A DNA stretch of 8,400 nucleotides, taken from NCBI GenBank assembly GCA_031273305.1, contig JAISSC010000134.1:1-8400 (forward strand). Reading direction: 5' to 3'. The notes beneath the pieces were generated by a model. It was not told the DNA's origin. It worked only from the letters and a program-made list of their open reading frames with translations, and ran no database searches. Position numbers and translations under genes: made by a program. This DNA comes from Flavobacteriaceae bacterium. GTDB lineage: Bacteria; Bacteroidota; Bacteroidia; Flavobacteriales; Weeksellaceae. Numbering within the stretch: the stretch's first letter is position 1; each line of letters opens with the position of its first letter. This document shows positions 1 to 7,583 of this stretch, piece after piece.

Positions 1-267
1 CTGTTTGTGTATGAGAAGATCGTGCGCGAGCAACTATCGGTAAGGCAAACAGAAAATTTCATACGTATCTTTAAAAATCCAAAGGCACAAAAAAGGAAAA
101 AGGAAAAAGAATTACCTAACTACATTAAAAAAGGATTAAAAAGTTTTGAAGACTACTTTGAGACCAATGGAATAGAAATCAAAGCCAACGACAAAGGAAA
201 AGGGAAGATTATCATTAATTTTGATTCGGCAGAAGAATTTGAAAGGATTCAGAAATTATTAGAATGA
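1..267 (+). CDS. parB: ParB chromosome-partition protein, C-terminal fragment
   Basis: Only the last 88 residues are visible; the reading frame is open to base 1, so the gene starts upstream of the window. The fragment begins in the end of the central helix-turn-helix region (LSVRQTE, a typical ParB/Spo0J segment). A Lys-rich linker follows (KAQKRKKEKELP), and the last 40 or so residues resemble the ParB C-terminal dimerisation domain (KGKIIINFDSAEEFERI). ParB binds parS sites near the replication origin, spreads as a CTP-dependent clamp and works with the ParA ATPase to segregate chromosomes. ParA would be expected just upstream. The stop codon overlaps the next start by 4 bp (ATGA), implying translational coupling. 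A GTG at base 7 is an internal codon and not the true start. Family assignment rests on motif recognition and on the neighbouring genes. Confidence 0.88.
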   Translation: MFVYEKIVREQLSVRQTENFIRIFKNPKAQKRKKEKELPNYIKKGLKSFEDYFETNGIEIKANDKGKGKIIINFDSAEEFERIQKLLE

Positions 268-854
268 CACAAAAGGTACTATTTTTTATACTCTCTTTTT
301 CCGTAAGTTGCTTTATTTCGGCACAAGATAAGGAAACACTGGATAGTCTGGCATTTGTTAACATAAGGGATAGTAATAGAACCGATTCATTAAGTCAAAA
401 TATGGCAAGAAGCCCTTTAAAAGCCTCATTATATTCTGCCGTATTACCCGGATTAGGGCAATTATATAATAAAAAATACATAAAAGCCCCGATAGTTTTG
501 GGAGCCATAGGAACCGGCATCGGTTTTATAAAATATTACGAAAACCGATATAAGCGTTATCATAAGGCATACCTTGCAGAATTAAGCGGGTTGCCTCATG
601 AATTTTCAGGAATAGAAGGAATAACTCCTAAAGTGCTTGCCAATGCAGAAGATGCAGAACGAAGGAGTAGAGATTATGCCATTGTCTTAACGGCTTTAGC
701 CTATCTTTTAAACATAGTCGATGCTGTGGTAGATGCCCATTTGTCGGTCTTTGAGAAAGATAAAGATTTAGCCGTAAAGCCGGTAATCATAGAAGATTCC
801 GGTTCGGTGGTTTTCAATCAAAAATTAGGAATATCGTTCAGTATAACATTTTAA
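264..854 (+). CDS. DUF5683-like exported/membrane protein
   Basis: This is a 196-residue protein of unknown function. Residues 1-20 form a signal peptide or first membrane segment ending near SAQ. The conserved block at residues 49-104 (ARSPLKASLYSAVLPGLGQLYNKK, then a glycine-rich hydrophobic stretch at 76-91 and the basic YYENRYKRYHKAYL) matches what I know of the Bacteroidota DUF5683 family. A second hydrophobic helix lies at 139-160 and ends in NIVDAVVDAHL, another family hallmark. The C-terminus (GISFSITF) alternates like a membrane-facing beta strand. The start ATG lies inside the parB stop, so the two genes are probably translated together. In Flavobacteriia this gene usually sits between parB and dapB, which suggests a housekeeping envelope role. 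No catalytic motif is visible. Confidence 0.8.
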   Translation: MTQKVLFFILSFSVSCFISAQDKETLDSLAFVNIRDSNRTDSLSQNMARSPLKASLYSAVLPGLGQLYNKKYIKAPIVLGAIGTGIGFIKYYENRYKRYHKAYLAELSGLPHEFSGIEGITPKVLANAEDAERRSRDYAIVLTALAYLLNIVDAVVDAHLSVFEKDKDLAVKPVIIEDSGSVVFNQKLGISFSITF

Positions 855-891
855 CACAATAATTTTCAAGATATTTTTAAAAAACATTTTT

Positions 892-1593
892 ATGAAGATA
901 GCATTAGTAGGGTACGGAAAGATGGGTAAAGCCATAGAGAAAATAGCAGAAGCCCAGGGTCATGAAGTAGTGGCGAGACTGGAAGAAAAACCAACTAAAA
1001 AAAACATAAACGATGCAGACGTAGCCATAGAATTTTCTACTCCTGTTTCAGCTTATGAAAATGTAATTGCCTGTCTGGAAATAGGAGTTCCCGTAGTGTG
1101 CGGTACTACTGCATGGCTGGATAAACTCCCCGAAGTAAAAGAATTTTGCAAAAAACAAAACGGAGCCTTTATTTATGCCTCCAATTACAGTCTTGGGGTA
1201 AATTTGTTTTTCGAGATCAACAAAAAAGTAGCCGAAATAATACATAAACATTCCGAATATTCCATACGTATGGAAGAAATACACCATACAGAGAAAAAAG
1301 ATGCACCCAGCGGGACGGCGATTAGTCTGGCAGAAGAGATTATTCCTGTTTATGGGTTCGATGGATGGAAATTATCCCCTAAAACAGAAAACAACAATTT
1401 GGGAATTGAAGCCAAAAGGATTCAGGACGTTCCGGGAACCCATACCGTATTATATAGTTCGGAGACGGATGAAATTGAAATTAAACACGTTGCCCATTCC
1501 CGACAAGGATTTGCCTCCGGAGCTTTATTGGCTGCCAAATGGCTTATCGGAAAAAAAGGGATATTTACCATGAAAGACGTATTAGGTTTTTAA
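892..1593 (+). CDS. dapB: 4-hydroxy-tetrahydrodipicolinate reductase
   Basis: DapB reduces 4-hydroxy-tetrahydrodipicolinate with NAD(P)H to tetrahydrodipicolinate, feeding lysine and meso-diaminopimelate synthesis for peptidoglycan in the cytoplasm. The 233-residue protein has the N-terminal Rossmann motif GYGKMG (7-12), the cofactor-site CGTTAW (70-75) and the conserved ASNYSLGVNLF (96-106). The catalytic signature EEIHHTEKKDAPSGTA spans 128-143. By comparison with the E. coli enzyme, His131 and Lys135 are the likely catalytic pair, and Gly141-Thr142 contact substrate. HVAHSRQGFASGAL (199-212) is the family's C-terminal motif. Length is normal for Bacteroidota. The start at 892 follows an A/T-rich leader 37 bp after the DUF5683-like gene, and the lepB gene follows after 65 bp, consistent with one operon. 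Confidence 0.96.
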   Translation: MKIALVGYGKMGKAIEKIAEAQGHEVVARLEEKPTKKNINDADVAIEFSTPVSAYENVIACLEIGVPVVCGTTAWLDKLPEVKEFCKKQNGAFIYASNYSLGVNLFFEINKKVAEIIHKHSEYSIRMEEIHHTEKKDAPSGTAISLAEEIIPVYGFDGWKLSPKTENNNLGIEAKRIQDVPGTHTVLYSSETDEIEIKHVAHSRQGFASGALLAAKWLIGKKGIFTMKDVLGF

Positions 1594-1658
1594 CCAAAGT
1601 CCGTAACAATAAAACAGAAAACAATACATATAAAGTAGATTATAAAAAGTAATTTTAA

Positions 1659-3266
1659 ATGCATTTATCACAATATTACTTATTATTCGCCGTAGTTTCA
1701 AATATCTTATACTTTGTCACTACGTGGAAATTATTCCAAAAGGCAGGAAGAAAAGCATGGGAATCCCTGATTCCTTTCTACAATATTACAATTACCCTAA
1801 AGATCATTCATCGTCCGTGGTGGTGGATTTTTATCGTGTTTATCCCTATTGTCGGTCCGATAATGAGCGCAGTTATCCTTGTCGACTTTATCCGACATTA
1901 CAATCGGCGGTCTTTTTTTGACGCACTGTTAGTATTGTTTTTATCACTTATTTTTTTAGGATATTTGAACTATTCATCGCAAACCCAATACACAGGAAAA
2001 GAAGAAAGAAAAGAAACACTGTTATCTGCTATTTTATTTGCCGTAGTTTTTGCAACGGTCATTCATACCTTTATTATACAGCCCTTTACAATCCCGACAG
2101 CCTCAATGGAAAGAACCCTGTTAGTAGGAGATTTCCTGTTCGTAAGTAAAATGAATTACGGAATACGGGTTCCCATGACGCCGGTAGCCTTACCTTTCTT
2201 ACAAAATAAAATTCCGTTAGGAGACAGTCAAAAACCTCAGAATCAGAGGGATTCTTATGTGGATAAAATCCGACTGCCTTATATGAGAATTCCCGGATGG
2301 ACTAAGATAAAGCGGTATGATATAGTCGTATTTAATTATCCTACGGATTCCCTGCATACAGCCATAGACAGGAAAGACCCCTACGTAAAAAGGTGCGTAG
2401 GTTTGCCCGGAGATAAGATACAACTGAAGGACGGAAATCTGTTTATAAACGGTAAGCCCGAAGAACTTAAAAAAGACGAAGAACAACAACGAAATTACTA
2501 CGTATACACAACGGAAGCAGGAATCAGTCAGAGGAAAGTAGAAGAACTTTTCGGATATGCCACTTATCAGGAGGGACAAGATGAGACAGGAAAAAAACTA
2601 TATTTATTTAGAGGATTGACCAAAGAAAATGCCGATAAACTAAAAGGATTAGATACCGTTGATTCTTTAGTCGTTATTTTTCAAAAAAGAGGCGAGGAGG
2701 GGACTGCCTACAAAGATATGGCAAAGACTAAAATTGATACAACTAATTCCATTTTTCCTCTACATAGCGGTTGGAACAGCTCACAGTACGGAACTCTTAC
2801 CATCCCTAAAAAAGGAGATGTTGTTAAACTAACCAAAGAAAATATCAATCAATACAGAAGGATCATCAAAAATTATGAATATAATACTCTGGAAGTAGAT
2901 GGAGATAAAATTTTTATCAACGGAAAACAAACCGACACCTATACCATACAACAAGATTATTACTGGATGATGGGAGACAATCGGGATAATTCATTGGATA
3001 GCAGGTTTTTCGGATATGTTCCTGAGGATCATATAATAGGAACTCCGGTTTTCACTTGGTTGAGCATACAGGGAATGTTTGAACAAGACCCTCTGCATCC
3101 TGCCAAATTTAAGATCAGATGGAACAGGATGTTTAGAGTTCCCAACATAGACGTACCTTTAAAAGATAAAACCAACTATTTACCTTATTTCTTGGTTTTA
3201 GTCGGAGGATATTTTATCTATGACTATTTTCGGGGGAAGAAGAAAGGAAAAAAAGCGAAAAAATAA
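1659..3266 (+). CDS. lepB: Signal peptidase I, long Bacteroidota form
   Basis: This membrane Ser/Lys protease removes signal peptides from exported proteins. At 535 residues it is far longer than E. coli LepB (324). Residues 1-105 form an extra N-terminal module with about three hydrophobic helices (roughly 5-24, 55-80, 86-103), including the KAGRKAWESLIPFYN segment typical of DUF5684-like regions. A further helix at 119-141 anchors the catalytic part. Box B is SMERTLLVGD with nucleophile Ser149, box C is RYDIVVFNYP (219-228), and box D is YVKRCVGLPGD with general base Lys244. Box E is MGDNRDNSLDSRFFG (438-452). The Ser-Lys spacing is 95 residues, against about 55 in E. coli, and a large insertion fills about 265-430. 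A last helix at 508-523 precedes a Lys-rich tail. The next gene starts 22 bp downstream. Confidence 0.95.
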   Translation: MHLSQYYLLFAVVSNILYFVTTWKLFQKAGRKAWESLIPFYNITITLKIIHRPWWWIFIVFIPIVGPIMSAVILVDFIRHYNRRSFFDALLVLFLSLIFLGYLNYSSQTQYTGKEERKETLLSAILFAVVFATVIHTFIIQPFTIPTASMERTLLVGDFLFVSKMNYGIRVPMTPVALPFLQNKIPLGDSQKPQNQRDSYVDKIRLPYMRIPGWTKIKRYDIVVFNYPTDSLHTAIDRKDPYVKRCVGLPGDKIQLKDGNLFINGKPEELKKDEEQQRNYYVYTTEAGISQRKVEELFGYATYQEGQDETGKKLYLFRGLTKENADKLKGLDTVDSLVVIFQKRGEEGTAYKDMAKTKIDTTNSIFPLHSGWNSSQYGTLTIPKKGDVVKLTKENINQYRRIIKNYEYNTLEVDGDKIFINGKQTDTYTIQQDYYWMMGDNRDNSLDSRFFGYVPEDHIIGTPVFTWLSIQGMFEQDPLHPAKFKIRWNRMFRVPNIDVPLKDKTNYLPYFLVLVGGYFIYDYFRGKKKGKKAKK

Positions 3267-3288
3267 ATAATATTAAATGATATAGATT

Positions 3289-4461
3289 ATGAAGAGATTT
3301 ATTGTATCTGCCCTAACGCTGATAATCACATCCGCAGGTTTTGCTCAGGATGATCTAATTAATAAGATCAAAGACAACAAGTCTGAAAATGCCCATTTTC
3401 AGTTTACCATAATTAAGCAGTTGGATAATACTTCCGTAAAAAATCAAGGTTCCTCAGGTACTTGTTGGAGTTATTCGGGAAATTCGTTTCTGGAATCTGA
3501 AGTATATAAAAAATCAAAAAAGGTTATCGATATAGCCGAGATATACACAGCCAGAAAAACCTATGAAGACAAAGCAAAGTTATATATACTGATGGACGGA
3601 CACATCAACTACGGAGACGGAGGAGAACTTCATGATGTTATCAATATGTATAAAAAATACGGAGCCATTCCGCAGGAAGCCTATACAGGATTGCTTAATG
3701 GTGCGGTTACGAATAATTTCCACGTTATGCAAAAAGAACTGAAAGAATATATTGATGAAGTAAAATCCAAAAAAGTGCCTATAAACTTAGACTGGACAAG
3801 AAATTTTTCAGATATTTTAGATAAACATATAGGAGCAGTCCCACAGAAATTTACCTATCAGGGAAAGACCTATACGCCTCAAAGTTTTGCTAAAGAGGTG
3901 ATAGACTTAAATCCGGAGGATTATGTCGAATTAACTTCCTACAAAGATTATCCTTACTACACACAGTTCTTTCTTCCTTTGCCGGATAACTGGAGCGGGG
4001 ATTGGGCGTATAACGTAACCATGACCGACCTGACAGACATTATTGATAATGCTTTAAAAGAAGGATACACCTTAGGCTGGGCTACGGATGTAAGCGAGCC
4101 TTATTTCAGTTGGAAGAACGGAATAGCCTATGTTCCGGATATTGACATCTACAATATTACGGCAGAACAAAAAGCCGATTTATTTACAAGTCCTAAGCCG
4201 GATAAAAAAATAACCGAGCAAATGCGTCAGGATGCCATAAATAACAAAACGACAACCGACGATCACGGAATGCATATAGTAGGGTTGGCTAAAGATCAGA
4301 CAGGAAAAGAGTATTATATAGTAAAAAATTCTTGGGGAGCTACCAACGACTTTCAGGGATATTTGTATGTTACCAAGCCTTATGTGCAGTTAAAATCGAC
4401 CGCAATCTTTGTAAATAAGAACGGCATACCTAAAGACACCAGAAAAAAACTTAACCTATAA
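3289..4461 (+). CDS. Secreted C1-family cysteine peptidase, aminopeptidase C/bleomycin hydrolase-like
   Basis: This 390-residue papain-fold peptidase carries an N-terminal signal peptide (1-19, cleavage near GFA/Q), so it should act in the periplasm or envelope. The active-site block is KNQGSSGTCWSYSG, with oxyanion-hole Gln53 and nucleophile Cys59. The His block is DDHGMHIVG, with His326 probably catalytic by comparison with the HAM motif of bleomycin hydrolase. The Asn block is VKNSWG, with Asn347. All triad residues are therefore intact. Residues 75-320 form the long insertion between Cys and His that separates PepC/bleomycin-hydrolase proteins from classical papain. Cytoplasmic PepC proteins lack a signal peptide, so this one belongs to the exported Bacteroidota branch. 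It lies 22 bp after lepB, whose product would plausibly cleave its leader. The physiological substrate is unknown. Confidence 0.88.
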   Translation: MKRFIVSALTLIITSAGFAQDDLINKIKDNKSENAHFQFTIIKQLDNTSVKNQGSSGTCWSYSGNSFLESEVYKKSKKVIDIAEIYTARKTYEDKAKLYILMDGHINYGDGGELHDVINMYKKYGAIPQEAYTGLLNGAVTNNFHVMQKELKEYIDEVKSKKVPINLDWTRNFSDILDKHIGAVPQKFTYQGKTYTPQSFAKEVIDLNPEDYVELTSYKDYPYYTQFFLPLPDNWSGDWAYNVTMTDLTDIIDNALKEGYTLGWATDVSEPYFSWKNGIAYVPDIDIYNITAEQKADLFTSPKPDKKITEQMRQDAINNKTTTDDHGMHIVGLAKDQTGKEYYIVKNSWGATNDFQGYLYVTKPYVQLKSTAIFVNKNGIPKDTRKKLNL

Positions 4462-4508
4462 TAACATTATAATAAATTAAGTTGCCTAATAAAGTTATTG
4501 CTGTTGAG

Positions 4509-4531
4509 AAAGGATAACCCGTTTATCTTTT
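4509..4531 (+). terminator. Weak hairpin, possible terminator of the parB-lepB-peptidase block
   Basis: The arms AAAGGATAA and TTATCTTTT pair over 9 bp with one G-U wobble, around a CCCGT loop, 47 bp after the peptidase stop. The stem is AT-rich, and its T-run lies inside the stem instead of forming a tail, so termination activity is uncertain. The same bases include an imperfect -7 promoter box (TATCTTTT), an alternative reading. Confidence 0.25.
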
Positions 4532-4557
4532 GATAGTTAATGAATATGGAAGAAACT

Positions 4558-4585
4558 TAAAAACATGACATATGTCATGTTTTTA
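4558..4585. promoter_or_regulatory. Perfect 28-bp palindrome: operator or bidirectional terminator
   Basis: The half-site TAAAAACATGACAT is followed immediately by its exact reverse complement, giving 14+14 bp with no spacer. It lies 96 bp after the peptidase stop and 97 bp before the porin start. The core TGACAT/ATGTCA has the two-fold symmetry expected of a dimeric repressor or CRP/FNR-type site. As RNA it would fold into an 11-bp stem with a CATATG loop, an A-run on the 5' side and a T-run on the 3' side, as in bidirectional intrinsic terminators, though with low GC. The sequence alone does not decide between the two. Its structure is certain; its role is inferred. Confidence 0.55.
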
Positions 4586-4682
4586 CATTTTTATTAATAT
4601 ACATTAATCTAAAGATCAGGATATTTGAATATTTTCGTATAGAATAAAATAATGTATTAAAAATTAAAAAATTATTAGAAAA

Positions 4683-5921
4683 ATGAGTATGGAATTAAGA
4701 AAAGTACTATTAATTGGTTTTTTTTGTTTTGGTTTAACAATCGGACATGGACAAAACGCATCTGAATATACGGATGGAATGAAGGTTAAATTAAACGATG
4801 AAGGTTCAAAATATCTTCGTTTAATAGGTATGGGACAATTTTGGTTTCAGGACAATGAGGGGCATAATGCAAGTGATGGATTTTCCATAAGAAGGGCAAG
4901 AATAATGATGTATTCTCAGGTTAATGACAGATTCCTCCTTTTCACGCATTTCGGGTTAAACTCCGTAAACTCCAATAATCTATCCCCGACAGGGAAAAGT
5001 ACGGACGTGGATTTCTCTCTCCACGAGGCTTGGGCGCAGTATAAAGTAACCTCTAATTTTTATCTGGGCGCAGGATTGAACTATTGGAACGGGATTAGCC
5101 GCTTAAATAATGCCAGTTCTTTAAATCTTCTTACCCTTGATGTTAACCGCTCTTCAACTCCGACTATCGGACTGTCCGATCAGTTAGGGATGGGGTTCGG
5201 GATATACTCCAAAGGAAATTTCGGGAAGTTCACCTATCGGATTTCATTAAATGAGGCTCTTAAAAACACTCTAGATGGAAATTCATCTACTGTGTTGCAG
5301 GAGGGAGAAGAAAAATATTTGGGCAAATCCTTATTAGATAAAGGTAAATATGCTGTTGCCGGATATTTTGATTATCAATTTCTGGATAAGGAAGCCGATC
5401 TATTACCACATAAAGCAGGTACTTACTTAGGAGCTAAGAAAGTATTTAATGTCGGAGCCGGATTTTACCATCATTCCAACGGATTAGTGAAAATGAAAGA
5501 TGGAGAACTATACGGTAAAGACATAACACAATTTGCCGTAGATGCTTTTTATGATGCCCCGATTGGTAATAACGGAGCCGCCCTGAGTGCTTATGCCAAC
5601 TATCAGCATTCGGATATGGATAAATACCTTAACGGAAATATCGTCGGGAACGGAGAACAGTTTTATGCTCATGTAGGTTACTTAATCCCTAAAAAAGAAA
5701 AAGAAGGAGAAAATAAGTTTAAAAACAGGTTTCAACCCTATGTAGCCTATTCTAACCGTAATTTTTCAGGATTAAAAGAAGCCGCCAAAGAATTGCGCTT
5801 TGGGTCTAACTGGTATGTGGATGGGCAAAATGCAAAGATTACGGTAGAGTATCAAAAGGCTTTTGATAAACCAAACGATAACGATGATATGATAACTGTG
5901 CAGGCTATGATATTCTTATAG
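4683..5921 (+). CDS. Outer-membrane porin-like beta-barrel protein
   Basis: This 412-residue protein has a signal peptide (basic MELRK, hydrophobic core 8-20, cleavage near GHGQ/N at 24). The rest is dominated by alternating amphipathic strands with many Tyr, Phe, Gly and Asn residues, ending in the strand MITVQAMIFL at the C-terminus. The block YLRLIGMGQFWFQDNEG then FSIRRARIMMYSQVNDRFLLFTHFG (about 44-92, shown in two parts) resembles the first strands of phosphate-selective porin O/P-like proteins of Bacteroidota. The specific substrate cannot be read from sequence. It precedes an inner-membrane transporter by 55 bp, so the two probably move the same solute across outer and inner membranes. 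Translation could start at Met1 or Met3 (4689); both leave an intact signal peptide. It is not a SusC-type receptor: no plug domain or TonB box is visible. Confidence 0.82.
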   Translation: MSMELRKVLLIGFFCFGLTIGHGQNASEYTDGMKVKLNDEGSKYLRLIGMGQFWFQDNEGHNASDGFSIRRARIMMYSQVNDRFLLFTHFGLNSVNSNNLSPTGKSTDVDFSLHEAWAQYKVTSNFYLGAGLNYWNGISRLNNASSLNLLTLDVNRSSTPTIGLSDQLGMGFGIYSKGNFGKFTYRISLNEALKNTLDGNSSTVLQEGEEKYLGKSLLDKGKYAVAGYFDYQFLDKEADLLPHKAGTYLGAKKVFNVGAGFYHHSNGLVKMKDGELYGKDITQFAVDAFYDAPIGNNGAALSAYANYQHSDMDKYLNGNIVGNGEQFYAHVGYLIPKKEKEGENKFKNRFQPYVAYSNRNFSGLKEAAKELRFGSNWYVDGQNAKITVEYQKAFDKPNDNDDMITVQAMIFL

Positions 5922-5976
5922 CAAGCACACAATATTATCTTTCTTTCTTTAAAAAACACTAAAAAACAAATATATT

Positions 5977-7566
5977 ATGAACGAAACAACTAATCGGGCG
6001 GATATGGACGTATCGGTATCCGAAAAATCAAAAAACAGGCAGATATGGGGCGTTATTACGGCCTCATCTATGGGAACATTGATAGAATGGTATGATTTTT
6101 ATATTTTTGGAAGTATGGCGATAGTGCTGTCATCAAAATTCTTTCCTGAGACCAATCCGACAGCAGCTTTCCTGTCAACCTTAGCCACTTTTGCGGCAGG
6201 ATTTATAGTCCGACCTTTTGGTGCGCTGTTTTTCGGCAGGCTGGGTGACTTAATAGGGCGTAAGCATACCTTTATGATTACCCTACTTATCATGGGAGGA
6301 GCAACCTTTGCCATAGGTTGTATTCCAAGTTACGAAACCATAGGCATTTTTTCTACTCTGTTGGTATTAATTATGCGTTTGTTGCAAGGACTGGCACTGG
6401 GAGGGGAATACGGAGGAGCCGCCACCTATGTGGCAGAATATTCTCAACCCGGCAGAAGAGGGTACTGGACATCCTGGATACAGACCACTGCAACCATCGG
6501 TTTATTCCTTTCTTTAATAGTGATCCTGATAACCAAAACATCCCTGTCCGCAGAAGAATTTGACAGTTGGGGGTGGAGGGTTCCCTTCTGGGTCTCTATT
6601 CTAATGGTGGGAGTATCCTATATAATCCGCAAAAATATGAAGGAATCCCCTTTGTTTGCTAAAGCAAAAAAGGAGGGAAAAACTTCTAAGAACCCTCTAA
6701 AAGAGAGCTTTGGAAACAGATATAACTTCAAATTCGTTTTATTAGCCTTATTCGGTGCTGCAATGGGGCAGGGGGTTGTTTGGTATACCGGACAATTTTA
6801 TGCTATGAGTTATTTACAAAAAGTAATGAATGTCAACACAGTACAAGTAGATACTCTTATGGTAACGGCACTCTTTTTAGGAACTCCTTTCTTTGTATTT
6901 TTTGGATGGCTTTCGGATAAAATAGGACGAAAAACGGTGATGATGGCAGGAATGATAGTAGCCATATGCGCTTACAGACCTATATATGAAAAAATGTATC
7001 AGACTGTTAATCTGGAAAATAAAACCGAACTCACCGATAAATCTATTGTAAGAGAAGAAGTAAAGTCTGATTATGCTCATGAGGGAGAAACATTGAATAT
7101 AAAAACAACGGAAAAGATCTATTCCGATGGAACCCGATATAATATTATTGAAAGTACCGGTTCCTTAAAAATAAAAAATGCAACCTCTGAAAAAGAAAGA
7201 ACAGCAGCTACAAAAATTACGGAATCTATTACTATAACAGACCATGATAAATGGATACTAACGGCTTTAGTCTGGATTCAGGTTATATTTGTAACTATGG
7301 TATATGCGCCTATTGCTGCATTTTTGGTCGAAATGTTTCCTACAAAAATACGGTATACTTCCATGTCTTTACCGTATCATATTGGTAATGGTATCTTCGG
7401 CGGACTCCTGCCGGCAGTAGCTACTTATTTGGTAACCTATTCAAAATTATCTAATAAAGCCGATTGGTATCTGGAAGGACTGTGGTATCCTATCATAATT
7501 ACAGGAATTTGCTTTGTAATAGGAATGGTCTATCTGAAAAATAAAAATAACATAAGTAACGATTAA
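5977..7566 (+). CDS. MHS-family MFS transporter with large periplasmic insert
   Basis: This is a 529-residue inner-membrane carrier of the major facilitator superfamily. It most resembles the metabolite:H+ symporter branch (ProP, citrate and ketoglutarate permeases). Diagnostic motifs are EWYDFYIFG in helix 1 (37-45), GRLGDLIGRKH after helix 2 (87-97) and RLLQGLALGGEYGGA in helix 4 (134-148). The half-repeat copy of the loop motif is GWLSDKIGRK after helix 8 (310-319). Approximate helices are 24-52, 65-88, 98-116, 122-142, 165-187, 200-218, 252-280, 290-312, 319-334, 425-450, 463-487 and 502-520. Between helices 9 and 10 lies a hydrophilic insert of about 90 residues (335-424), which should face the periplasm. 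Typical relatives are 430-500 residues with a short loop there. Substrate is unknown; proton-coupled uptake of a small organic acid or zwitterion is the family expectation. A small membrane protein gene follows after 17 bp. Confidence 0.92.
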   Translation: MNETTNRADMDVSVSEKSKNRQIWGVITASSMGTLIEWYDFYIFGSMAIVLSSKFFPETNPTAAFLSTLATFAAGFIVRPFGALFFGRLGDLIGRKHTFMITLLIMGGATFAIGCIPSYETIGIFSTLLVLIMRLLQGLALGGEYGGAATYVAEYSQPGRRGYWTSWIQTTATIGLFLSLIVILITKTSLSAEEFDSWGWRVPFWVSILMVGVSYIIRKNMKESPLFAKAKKEGKTSKNPLKESFGNRYNFKFVLLALFGAAMGQGVVWYTGQFYAMSYLQKVMNVNTVQVDTLMVTALFLGTPFFVFFGWLSDKIGRKTVMMAGMIVAICAYRPIYEKMYQTVNLENKTELTDKSIVREEVKSDYAHEGETLNIKTTEKIYSDGTRYNIIESTGSLKIKNATSEKERTAATKITESITITDHDKWILTALVWIQVIFVTMVYAPIAAFLVEMFPTKIRYTSMSLPYHIGNGIFGGLLPAVATYLVTYSKLSNKADWYLEGLWYPIIITGICFVIGMVYLKNKNNISND

Positions 7567-7583
7567 TCAAAAACAATAAAAAC

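Larger units (their letters stand above)
4462..4682. other. Intergenic gap separating the lepB block from the porin gene
   Basis: No coding sequence is supported in these 221 bp. They contain a weak hairpin (4509-4531) and a perfect 28-bp palindrome (4558-4585), and then a very AT-rich leader to the porin start. Partial matches to the Bacteroidota -7 box TAnnTTTG occur at 4620-4627 (GATATTTG) and 4630-4637 (TATTTTCG), but neither has a convincing TTG about 19 bp upstream. A TATCTTTT at 4524-4531 has a TTG only 17 bp upstream. I therefore cannot place the porin promoter with confidence, although a gap of this size makes one likely. Confidence 0.6.

Noticed and set aside
1048..1573. Overlapping ORFs on both strands within dapB
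   Set aside because: They are out-of-frame shadows of a well-conserved dapB reading frame and have no motif of their own.
2217..2579. 120-codon minus-strand ORF inside lepB
   Set aside because: It lies wholly antisense to the LepB catalytic region, has low-complexity Phe/Leu/Ser composition, and no promoter or start context.
4683..5921. SusC/TonB-dependent receptor
   Set aside because: At 412 residues it is too short, and no plug domain, carboxypeptidase-like domain or TonB box is visible; a simple porin-like barrel fits.
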